Notes under the pieces: model-generated | What the model saw: only the letters and a program-made list of their open reading frames with translations | Told to the model about the DNA's origin: nothing | The model's database searches: none | Position numbers and translations under genes: made by a program | Part shown: piece by piece, positions 55,727 to 64,000 of the stretch | Layout: the number at the start of each line of letters is the position of its first letter | Position numbering within the stretch: position 1 is the stretch's first letter | NCBI GenBank assembly: GCA_014529385.2 | Contig: CM043949.1 | Span: 149,647,850-149,711,849, forward strand | DNA from: Adiantum capillus-veneris | Taxonomy: Eukaryota > Streptophyta > Polypodiopsida > Polypodiales > Pteridaceae | Direction: 5' to 3' | DNA: 64,000 nucleotides

Positions 55727-55730
55727 CTAG
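55727..55730. other. Target-site duplication of gypsy-3, right copy (CTAG)
   Basis: This matches the left copy at 24,231-24,234 and is followed by TAATGAAGTATGAG, the next gypsy-1 codons. Confidence 0.85.
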
Positions 55731-55963
55731 TAATGAAGTATGAGAGCTACTTGCACTTCACCTTCCAGAAGAAGTTCAAAAAGAAATGGACATGTCCGTA
55801 CAAAGTGCAAATGACCTTTTTAAATAGAACCTATCAATTGGTGAGAGTTAATGGTAAGCTTCACAGGAATAGGGTAAATGGTGTATGCCTCAAGCTGTAT
55901 TTTCATAGGGGAGTGGTGTCTGATGTGCATCAAATTGTGACAAGGGGGGTTGGGCAACCCACT
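55727..55963 (+). pseudogene. Gypsy-1 integrase C-terminus (GPY/F-like module) after gypsy-3
   Basis: Directly after the CTAG duplication the frame reads VMKYESYLHFTFQKKFKKKW, then PYKVQMTFLNRTYQLVRVNG and RNRVNGVCLKLYFHRGVVSD. This is the GPY/F-like C-terminal module of gypsy integrases and aligns with 20,288-20,541 of gypsy-2. Its first residues join the EEGDLV end at 24,234 without loss, which shows it is the other half of the gene split by gypsy-3. Confidence 0.88.
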
Positions 55964-56133
55964 TGAAGGGACTCACGAGTAACAGGCATGCAGTTTTGTA
56001 CATATTATACATATTGTACATATGGTGGTGTGTTTTTCAGTGTGCTTGAGTAATTGCAGAGTGTTGCAAGTTTCAAGTTCAATAGAGCTACTTTTTGTTG
56101 AACATGAATGTTCAACAGGGGGGTGGGCAATGA

Positions 56134-56170
56134 TGGTGCAGCCAAAGTTAGTCTGGTCGAGAACGTGCTC
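56134..56170 (+). repeat. Start of the gypsy-1 3' LTR
   Basis: A purine-rich tract (CAACAGGGGGGTGGGCAATGA) precedes TGGTGCAGCCAAAGTTAG. Gypsy-2 has the matching junction at 20,655-20,690 with TGGTGCGACAAAGTTATG. Similarity to the gypsy-2 LTR fades after roughly 35 bases. The rest of this LTR is either very divergent or replaced by the LINE that follows. Confidence 0.55.
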
Positions 56171-56699
56171 TATGCCAAGCTATGGGTACTAGCAGGTAGA
56201 GGATAAAGGGCCAAGGCCAATGTGGAGGACCTGGGTAGGCAGATGATAGTGGAAGTGTATGTATGATGCGGTTTTTTAGGGCCAAAATGCTCCAGTGGTG
56301 GTGATGGGTAAAGGTGATCGAGATACTGATTTGATGCTCTGGAATATGTTCTTCGAGATGCTCGATGAGCCCTTCCAGACATCTCGTCAAACGAGGTCCC
56401 GGTGTGAAAGTTATGATTGTCCGAAGATGGAAGGCTTTGCAGATCCTCGACGGGCATGGCACGTATAGACAGGTGGCGAAATTTGGGATTAGTGGATACG
56501 CATGTCAAGCTCGAGCTGTGGAGTATGCCGGTCTTTTTGGATTTCCATTTGGAGCTCACACGAGCAAGTTATGGCCTAAGGAATATTTGTTGGGGGTTGG
56601 GTATGTGCTCATGGGTAGGCGCACCGACAAGAGTTTTTTTGAGCTCCCTAGAGTTCTAGAAAGTGGCATGCAATATGGAAAGTCAACCGGAGTTTAGGG

Positions 56700-57881
56700 A
56701 TCATTGATGGGATACGTCCAAGTGCCAAGCTCACAGACGACCAAGACAAAGGCAGATCGGGTTTTTTCCAGTGTTATGAATCTCTATTCGAAGATGTGAG
56801 ACGACCGAAAGGTGGTAAGGTTCTTAGGATATGGCAAGTTGACAAGAAAAATTTTAGTATGGTAGGGCCGAAATGCGTGTGGTTTCGCTCATCGGCAGCA
56901 TGCAAAAGGGAGGCTTGGAAGTTGAGATCCTTTGTTCTAAGTTCAAAAGTGAAAAGGTAACCCTCAAGGCTTAAAGGAAAAAAATAGAGGGGAGGTGAGT
57001 AAAGACTAAAAAAAAGGAAGGCTCAAAGCGCCATTGCCAAAAAAAAGAAGGTTTTTTCTTTGACTTTGAAAACCAAAGAGGGAAAGGAAAAGGGGAAAGA
57101 GGGGCGAAGTTTTTTCTAGGAGAACAGAAAAAAACGATGGTCAAAGTAAAGGTGGGAGTAAATAATGGAGAACATCTGGAAGCCAAAGGTTCCGCAACAT
57201 GTGAAGGTATTTTTATGGAAGGTAATTTGGAGTGCTCTACCAACGGGGGTGAAGATTCAGGAAAGAGGGATTGGGTCGGATCAATGCTTGGGGTGCAGGT
57301 TGGCTAGTGAAGATCTGGCCCACCTCTTCATGTATTGCCCAACTATCAAAGGCCTCGTAGGGAAAATATGTAAATGGGTCCAAAGAACATGGAAAATTGG
57401 TTTTTACAAGAGTGATCTATTCCTTGGAGGGAAGAATTCAAGTGGTCTTGCCATCCTCATCAGTACTCAAATCGTCAGGTACTTCTTCTTGCATAATGTA
57501 TGGCAGACAAGGAACCGCCGTGTGTTTGAAGGAGGTCTTGAGTGGCAAGCTTCGTAAAAATTATACAAGAAAGCAAAGTGTTAATTTGGACGCTCGTGCG
57601 CAAGCAACACTCGGAGGATTGGTATAGGACTACTTGTGCCTTGTTGTTAGCAGAGGGTATGCTTATGATGGGGAAAAATCTTGGCTATCGGTAAGTAACA
57701 GATCGTAGAAGAACATGATAATTGACCTTTGGTATCAAGGATAAGGGGACGAGTTGGTTGGGATCACTCTCGATGTAATTATGGATGTTGTCATGGCTCA
57801 TCTCGAGCATGACAAGACATTGTAATCTTTTGGGTTGATTAATATAATTCACTCACAATTGTGAGTTTTGGAAAAAAAAAA
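56700..57881 (+). mobile_element. LINE (non-LTR retrotransposon) 3' end with poly(A)
   Basis: Two conserved stretches of the C-terminal part of plant LINE ORF2 are visible. IWQVDKKNFSMVGPKCVWFR with AACKREAWKLRSFVLSS lies at about 56,825-56,950. The zf-RVT domain lies at 57,165-57,557: WKPKVPQHVKVFLWKVIWSA, then LPTGVKIQERGIGSDQCLGC and HLFMYCPTIKGLVGKICKWV, with the CxxC-H-C zinc ligands. Stops lie between them. The 3' end has a T-rich tail region and a run of ten A at 57,872-57,881. The 5' end is uncertain and could lie anywhere from about 56,170 to 56,700. Confidence 0.72.
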
Positions 57882-58890
57882 GATTCTTTTGCTTTAGAAG
57901 GGTGGGGATAGCGTTTTAGAGGAGGAAGTTTTATTCCTTTGGTTTCCTTTGGGCTTAGGGAAGGAGGAAGAACTTCACGCGCTCGGTGAATCGAAGCTGC
58001 ACAAGAGGAAGGGGCTTCTTGGTAGGATTTTTTTTTCTTTTGGAGGAGGAAGCCAAGAGAAGTGACAGAGGAGGTATCATCCCTCAACAAATAAACTATA
58101 ATCATAAAACAAGCAATTGATACAAAGCATTGTTAGTTCTCGCATGTATCTTTGTAGGTATCGACTCACAAGTTCAAGGGAAGATTTTGAAACACAAAAA
58201 CTTCCTCACATTTTTTTCTTTTCTCACTTTTCTCCCTTATTTTTAAGTTTGGGAGATAAATTATTTGGGGCCTGCCCCTAACTTATACGCTTATGTAACT
58301 TGTAAAAAAACCTTCTCTCTCCTGCACTTACATAGTGCGATAATTCTTCCATGGTGTATCCCCCGGGATGTGTATGGTGCAATGGAAAGTTAAGGTCTCC
58401 AGCTTTGAGTTGATTTTTTACTTAAGTAAAGTTGGAGATATTGGCCTTCAGATTTGTACGTTGCGCCTTCGAGTGTGTATGCTGGTTATGGGAGCATAAC
58501 ATGCTACAGCCTTCTAATGGTCATACCTTGCCTTGGATATATCAAAAAACTAGGATGATAGAAGACTACTCGGCATTGCCACCTCACATTCAGAAGTTGA
58601 TGCTGGAGTCCATCCATAAAATGTAAATTTGTATAAGATAATATAGATACAAAGAGTTTGCCAAAAGAGAGAGAGAGAGAGAGAGACTCTTAAACCTCAA
58701 AATTCATGCCCGTGTTCAAAATCCTTTCATGCCATGCCAAGGAGGTAGATTAAACCCCAAAACGCGACCGGCAGCTAATTACAGCTCACAGATCCTGCCG
58801 CATGCAAGCGCTACAAACTCTATCGTTATAATTAGGCAGGAAATGAGTACATACAAATGAAGTAGAGTTGGGGGAAGCTCTAGCAGCTGC
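57882..58890. other. Intergenic stretch without recognisable features
   Basis: No similarity to the elements described and no convincing frame. A 64-codon plus-strand frame (58,432-58,626) has no recognisable motif. A short (GA)n lies at 58,664-58,685. Confidence 0.4.
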
Positions 58891-59230
58891 CACGCAGGAG
58901 AAGCAGTAGTAACTGGCCGACTGCAGGAGACGGAGGGCGGCTCGTTATGGCCGAGCGCCATGCTGCAGGTCGCCCCGGCCCTGATTCCCTCTGGCAACCG
59001 AAAGGACCAGCGTGTGAGGCGGCTGTTCTTGACGCCACGCGTCACCACTTCGACGATACACGTGTACGGCAGGGCCCACACGCCCAGCCATGTGGACCTG
59101 TCGCTGGTCCTCTGCAAGGTTGTCCAGGCCACGTTGCCGGCCGACGCCGGCCTTGCACTCATAAACGTGGACGCCCATCCAGTAGCCAGTCGAACTTGCT
59201 TTTGCTGACAACTCACGCTGTTTTCCGTGC
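58891..59230. other. GC-rich island with overlapping open frames, nature unknown
   Basis: This stretch of about 340 bases is much richer in G+C than its neighbours. It is open in more than one frame on both strands: plus 58,960-59,208 (82 codons, HVDLSLVLCKVVQATLPADA) and minus 58,779-59,216 (145 codons). High GC by itself removes stops, so open frames are weak evidence. I favour the plus-strand frame slightly because it looks like ordinary protein, but I do not recognise it. It could be a fragment of a captured host gene or a CpG-rich promoter. Confidence 0.3.
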
Positions 59231-59795
59231 CCTACTCGTTGCTCAGCTGCAGTGTGTACTTGCCTACCCTTTGACCATGCAGATCAACAAACTAGTCGCC
59301 AAGGTTAAAGCTGCCCACAAGGAGCAGACACACAAAGCAGACCATCCCCACGTCCATTAAGAGCGTTAAAATTTCCATCAATGTCGGCTTTAATCCATTT
59401 TGCACGTTCGCCTTCGTCTCTTCCGGTCTTACCGCGCCCGTCGTCTGAGTCGTCATGGCCTCTTCTGATCCCTCCTTTCCCACCGCTATCCTGAGTCATA
59501 CCGCGCTGATCGTACTCTTGAATACTCTCAAAGGTGGCTTGCCCGACACCCCACTTCATATTCAAGAGCGAAGTTCGACCTAGACACAAGCTCCCATTTC
59601 AGCCTATACTACAGGGTTGTGAAGTACATGATAAAGATGCGTCAAAACCCCTCGCATTGACTACCTACAATTGCATCAAAGCAAGCAAAACTAGAGTGCT
59701 TCGTTAGCTGCATTGTAGGTTGCAGTGCGTAGGAGCAGATACGAAGATGACAGTTTGAAGCAGATTAATACTTCTAGTTCTTTCTTAACACATTT

Positions 59796-59843
<48 letters not shown>

Positions 59844-59861
59844 TTCAGAGAGATGACATTC
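59231..59861. other. Intergenic stretch with (GA)n microsatellite
   Basis: No gene seen. A GA run of about 43 bases lies at 59,799-59,841, next to the end of the PPR pseudogene. Confidence 0.5.
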
Positions 59862-61092
59862 TAGATAAGAAGCTCCTCGAGCACTTTTATGAGCTTCGTA
59901 AGTATTTGGCATACATGTCAACCAAGCCATTTCCATGCACAACGTCTTTTTTCAATAGCCTTTTCCCGTATCAACATCTGCATAATGCCACATGCCTTCA
60001 GATGCAAGTGTAGGTGATTCCACTTGGTGAGATGCCATCTCTTTACATCTGCCGAAAACAGTCTCGAGCTTTCTGGCCCTGTCTCTATTGGGCATATTAC
60101 AATCAATACACTCCAGGAGACGACCTTTCGGACAAGAAGAGAAGCTTCCAAAGCAAGTTTTGTGCTTTGTAAAGTACACCAAATTTGGCATATATCTGGC
60201 ATGCATAGGTGATTGCATCTAGAAGAGGCCCTCACTTTGCATCAACTGAAAACGGCATAGAGCTTTCTGACCCTACTCATGTTTTGTGTATACCGCAATC
60301 AGTGCATTCCAAGCGAACAAGAAGCTCCTCAAGCACTTATGGTGCTTTCTAAAGTGCACCACATTTGGCATACATATTGACCAAGGTAGTGCCAAGCACA
60401 ACAACTCTTTTCAATAGCCTTTGACTAACAATATCATCATGAATTTTTGTGTCCATATCAATATCTTGTGTAGAGCCACATGCTTCAAGATTCACGCATA
60501 GGTGATTGCATCTAGAGAGCAATGTGTTCCAAGAGACGACATTCCGGACAAAAAGCTCCTCAAGCACTTTTTGTGCTTTCTCAAGCACACTACATCTGAC
60601 ATACATGTCGATCACTCGGGTAATCAATTTCATGTGCAAGAAACCAGTCTTAATGGACTGCCTATGATATTCATGATAATCATCATCTTCCTATGTATCC
60701 AAATCACAATATTCATCAGGATACTACCCATCAACAACTGTTGAAATACGAGGAGCATGATTTGACAAAGCTCCCACCAGGAACATATCAACTAAAGAAC
60801 CACGAAGCACAACATATTTCTCTAACAATTCGTGACCAGCAATTGTAAGGTGCATTCTCTCACCCATGTCAATATCTTGAGTAAGGCCACATGCCTTCAA
60901 GGTGCCATTGTAGGTGACTCCACCTAGAGACATGCCTTCCCTACTCATGTTTTGTGTATCCTGTAATGAGTGGATGCCAAGCAAACAGTAAGCTCCTCAA
61001 GCACTTTTGGTGCTTTCTGAAGTGCACCACATTTGGCATACATATCAACCAGGGTAGTGTCAAGCACGACATCTCTTTTCAATAGCCTCTGA
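59862..61092 (-). pseudogene. Pentatricopeptide repeat (PPR) protein pseudogene
   Basis: The minus strand holds at least three decayed PPR units. Landmarks: RLLKRDVVLDTTLVDMYAKC with GALQKAPKVLEEL (about 61,085-60,980), TYNGTLKACGLTQDIDMGER (about 60,905), VIDMYVRCSVLEKAQKVLEE with LFVRNVVSWNTLLSR (about 60,620-60,510), ACGSTQDIDMDTKIHDDIVS with RVVVLGTTLVNMYAKCGAL (about 60,480-60,350), and MYAKY near 59,900. 'DMYAKCG-L--A-KV-EEL--RNVVSWN-L' is the signature of plant PLS-class PPR proteins, which bind organellar RNA. Many stops and shifts separate the units. The upstream end is cut by an LTR at 61,093. The style fits ferns and other seed-free plants. Confidence 0.85.
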
Positions 61093-61216
61093 TGTAAAAC
61101 CCTGGGAATGCCTAGCCTTGATTCTCCACACAACCTCCCTTTATAGGCCTTGCCCCTAGGATCCCATCTCCTTTAGCAGCCGGCCCTTGGCGTCCAGGGT
61201 GGCCCTTGGCTTGAAA
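61093..61216 (-). repeat. LTR of a minus-strand relative of the non-coding LTR element
   Basis: On the minus strand CCAAGGGGGAGTAC (polypurine tract) is followed by TTTCAAGCCAAGGGCC and ends GGGTTTTACA. CCTATAAAGGGAGG is a TATA-like box. The arrangement copies that at 37,345-37,492. It is the 3' LTR of an element that extends rightwards and lies directly against PPR coding sequence, so it inserted in the PPR gene. Confidence 0.7.
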
Positions 61217-64000
61217 GTACTCCCCCTTGGAGAAGCGTTTTCGTTCTCAAAAACAAGAGTGATGATACACTAATGTTTTCCACAATGGCCACCTTCATGG
61301 ATCCAGCTGTTTGTTTGACCGAACATGGTTCAGTATGAGGTTCAATGAAACCAAGAGTAACATCTTGATTTTCCACATTGTTGTCCATTTGCAACCATTT
61401 GATTGTATAAGTTCCTATCTAATCATAGTGTGTAAACTCCATATAGAATGCACATGAGTATGCTAAACGAGTTATCACAACAAAAATGTACCCAAAAGAG
61501 TACCACTTTTCATGAAAAGTAGCTTGCCGAATTAACTCATCAACCATGTTTAAGTTCTTGACTTGTTCTCAAATTTCATCAGTAAACAACCCCACCATAA
61601 CTAGTGTTCAAGGTTGAGAAACAAACTTAAACATGAAGGGACTAAACTGAGTCACAAACATGCTTTACGTTATTGTAAGCAACACCAACTAGAGTGATAC
61701 ATTCTTGCTAATTGGATTGCTTGGTGCTAATGTACACGCTTTGCATATCCTTTAGCACAAGATTACACTTGTAAGTTGTAATCTGCCTATCCTCTTTGGA
61801 TTCTGACAGTATTGAGTTGTTTTCCCCCATAGTTTACAGACAGTCATCCCAGAGGACTAGTAAACGAGGATCACAACATCGTACAACATTGCTGCAGAAT
61901 CAACAATGTTCTAAATAACCATCTTGGTTAACGTGAAAAAACCACAAGCACCCAAACTGAGCCATGAACTCTATTGGTGATTGGTAGATCCAAAAATAAG
62001 CTCAGAGAGATACTCCACATAGAGTGTAAAATCCTTCATAAGCAATGGATGTGATGAATATGCATGCTTCTCCAGATCAGCCTTTGCTAAACACTAGGGC
62101 CCATAACACCTAGTGTGCATCCATTTAGCAAAAAACAGATTTGAACCTGTATATCCCTGATTAGCTTTGCCAATACTTATGGTGAATGTGATGCTCGTAG
62201 CATACATTAAAGGAGGAATGTAAATAGTTCCAAAAAACAAACTTATAAATACTACCTGCTTATACAATCATTTGCAAGCCTTGATAAAATGTTTGAACCA
62301 TAATAGAGATGAAACATTAATTACTTCTAGGGACAAACAATGAAACTTTTTCATTAACAACTTAGAGCCTTGCTATATGTATAAACAACCATATGTAATT
62401 TTGTTTAGCAGTACTTGTACCTGAACAAGTCATTCTAAGTATCCGACAATTTTTGGCCACCGAAATTGCTCCTCATACGTCATGCTGAAAATGGTCTAGA
62501 AAACAGATTTGACCAGCACCTAGAGACTTTGTCGTGACACATACTTGAAATAATGGACGCTAATGTCAGCCCAGAGACTCATATTCTCCACATGTGGAAT
62601 ATATCTCATGTAAGGATGTTTAAAAAAGAACATCCTTCAAGTACAAGATGTACTTGTGTGTGGAGGTAACTCTAAACACTCCGTGGAAAGAATGAGAGGG
62701 ACCCTCATTCATTGCTCCACACTGGCTAAATCCAACTCCTTGAGTTCCTAGACCATGTTGTATCCTATGTAGCAGCATGTGCCAAATAAACCCTACAAGT
62801 GGGCCTATAATTGCATACTGCAAAAAATGTATTTTGGACACAACGGCCTAAAATTCTTGGTTCTCACATGACCTTGTCATCTCGCTAAAGAGCAAAAATG
62901 GATGAAAGCCATCCAACTTAGTTACCCGACTTGAAAATTCAAGCAAAGCATAATAAAAAATGGAATTAAAGTAAAGCAGATACGTACTTGAAGGATGAAC
63001 ATAGTGTTTAATTATGCGTAGTGAAAGGCATCTGTGCAAATGTACCTACTGCAAAGACCTAGTAGCACTAATTAAACATTAGTGAAAATGCAAGTAGTAT
63101 TGCAGATGGAACCTTGGGTGTTGCCTATGCAATCCAGACCCCTTGGTTAAAGTAACATTGTCAAACCCCTTGGTCAAACGTAGCATGAAAATTGCTCAAC
63201 AAGAAGCCAGCCCTTGGACTTTGTCTGTGACCCCCCTTGGGTTTTCCCATGGCATGTCCTTACTTTTGAAGTTGAAAGACTTCCATTACCCCTTGGCAGT
63301 TTGTGGACGTCTTTCCTTGAAACTGCATGTCAAGATTCCCAAGATGGACCATCAACCCTTACTAAGTGATCTATTAATCACGCGCTCGGTCTTACCCCAA
63401 ATGCTACTCATATAGGCACTCTTAGTGCTACTAGGAGCTCCACTGAAATTAGAGTCGTATTCACAACTAGATCTTTTACACACCCAAAAATCCATAATTT
63501 GGGTTTGTTGTGAACAGTCGTGCGGTCTGAAATGATGTCTTCATCCATACACCTTGCTAGAGACAAGCCCTTATGAGTTTAAGACTTCAGAAACTCAACT
63601 TGACTTGATGGCAATACCCTTGCTTGTCCATTATAATTGATGGGTACTCAACTAAATAGAACTGTTTTATCTTGAAATCAATCACTGATGAACTACAAAT
63701 AGATGGCTCGTAGCCATGCTAAAATAGGTGGGAAAAGATGGCTCTTAGCCCTTCCTGTTGGCGTATTGACATAGAAATATTTCAAGAAAGTCATGAAATA
63801 TTTCCATAAAATCATGCCTAGTTTACCTTTCCCGCATAGAAGTTGGGAAGAGAGAGAAAGAGAGAAAGAGAGAAAGAATGTTGGGCTAAGGAAAAACCCT
63901 TATGCGAATGTGTTGTATGCCCCGTGGATATGACACTGTGAAGTTCATGTTTGTGTTGTGGCTTAACCTATAAACGTACAACTACACGCCCTCGTAGAGA
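61217..64000 (-). mobile_element. Interior of a minus-strand relative of the non-coding LTR element, running off the window
   Basis: Matches to 31,727-37,492 in inverted order: 61,180-61,395 with 37,160-37,360 (GACAACAATGT-GAAAATCAA); about 62,085-62,125 with 36,405-36,445 (CACTAGGTGTTATGGGCCCTAG); 62,580-62,775 with 35,755-35,950 (GAGGGTCCCTCTCA). No gag-pol motifs are seen, as in the other copy. Divergence is high, so the two are old relatives. A GA-rich run lies at 63,849-63,877. The 5' LTR is outside the window. Confidence 0.7.

Noticed and set aside
56365-56697. 110-codon plus-strand ORF before the LINE
   Set aside because: No LINE or gypsy motif could be read in this frame, and an overlapping frame of similar length exists; kept only as uncertain territory between the gypsy-1 LTR start and the LINE.

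Overview
This window looks like a transposon graveyard from a large plant genome. The likely source is a fern or other seed-free vascular plant. I infer that from degenerate PPR repeats of a fern/lycophyte/moss flavour at 59.9-61.1 kb, Tat-like Ty3/gypsy elements with two RNase H domains, and long dinucleotide microsatellites. I see no intact host gene, no tRNA or rRNA gene, and nothing prokaryotic.

Layout. 1-6.7 kb: minus-strand debris, comprising a gypsy integrase fragment, a 560-bp direct repeat that looks like LTR sequence, and a gag-only LTR element whose polypurine tract and 3' LTR start lie at 4.03-4.05 kb. 6.73-11.6 kb: a Ty1/copia element with a 143-bp 5' LTR, an initiator-Met-type primer-binding site and decayed gag-pol. 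Its 3' end is cut off and joined directly to gypsy-1. 11.6-56.1 kb: one decayed gypsy element (gypsy-1) split by two younger gypsy elements. Gypsy-2 (13,441-22,365) sits inside the gypsy-1 reverse-transcriptase/RNase H region, and gypsy-3 (24,235-55,726) sits inside the gypsy-1 integrase C-terminus. Both are flanked by 4-bp target duplications (ACGG and CTAG), and the gypsy-1 reading frame resumes across each insertion.

Gypsy-3 carries further insertions: a 5.77-kb non-coding LTR element (131-bp LTRs, GTGCC duplication) inside its integrase; a 244-bp MITE with a 10-bp duplication, whose sister copy sits in gypsy-2; and, inside its 3' LTR, about 14.9 kb of a Penelope/TERT-like retroelement. 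That retroelement encodes a protein of about 1,100 codons with a reverse-transcriptase domain and no visible endonuclease. It is arranged R-ORF-R-ORF-R with 2.4-kb pseudo-LTR-like R segments and (CA)n tracts at the unit boundaries. A 6.5-kb block of it has since been tandemly duplicated at an ATGGT microhomology.

56.1-64 kb: the start of the gypsy-1 3' LTR, a LINE 3' end with poly(A), a small GC-rich island of unknown nature, a minus-strand PPR pseudogene, and a minus-strand relative of the non-coding LTR element running off the window.

The reading frames are mostly broken. The order of events can be read from nesting: gypsy-1 first, then gypsy-2 and gypsy-3, then the MITEs, the non-coding element and the Penelope-like element, and finally the tandem duplication. 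All functional assignments come from motif recognition by eye; no database search was run.
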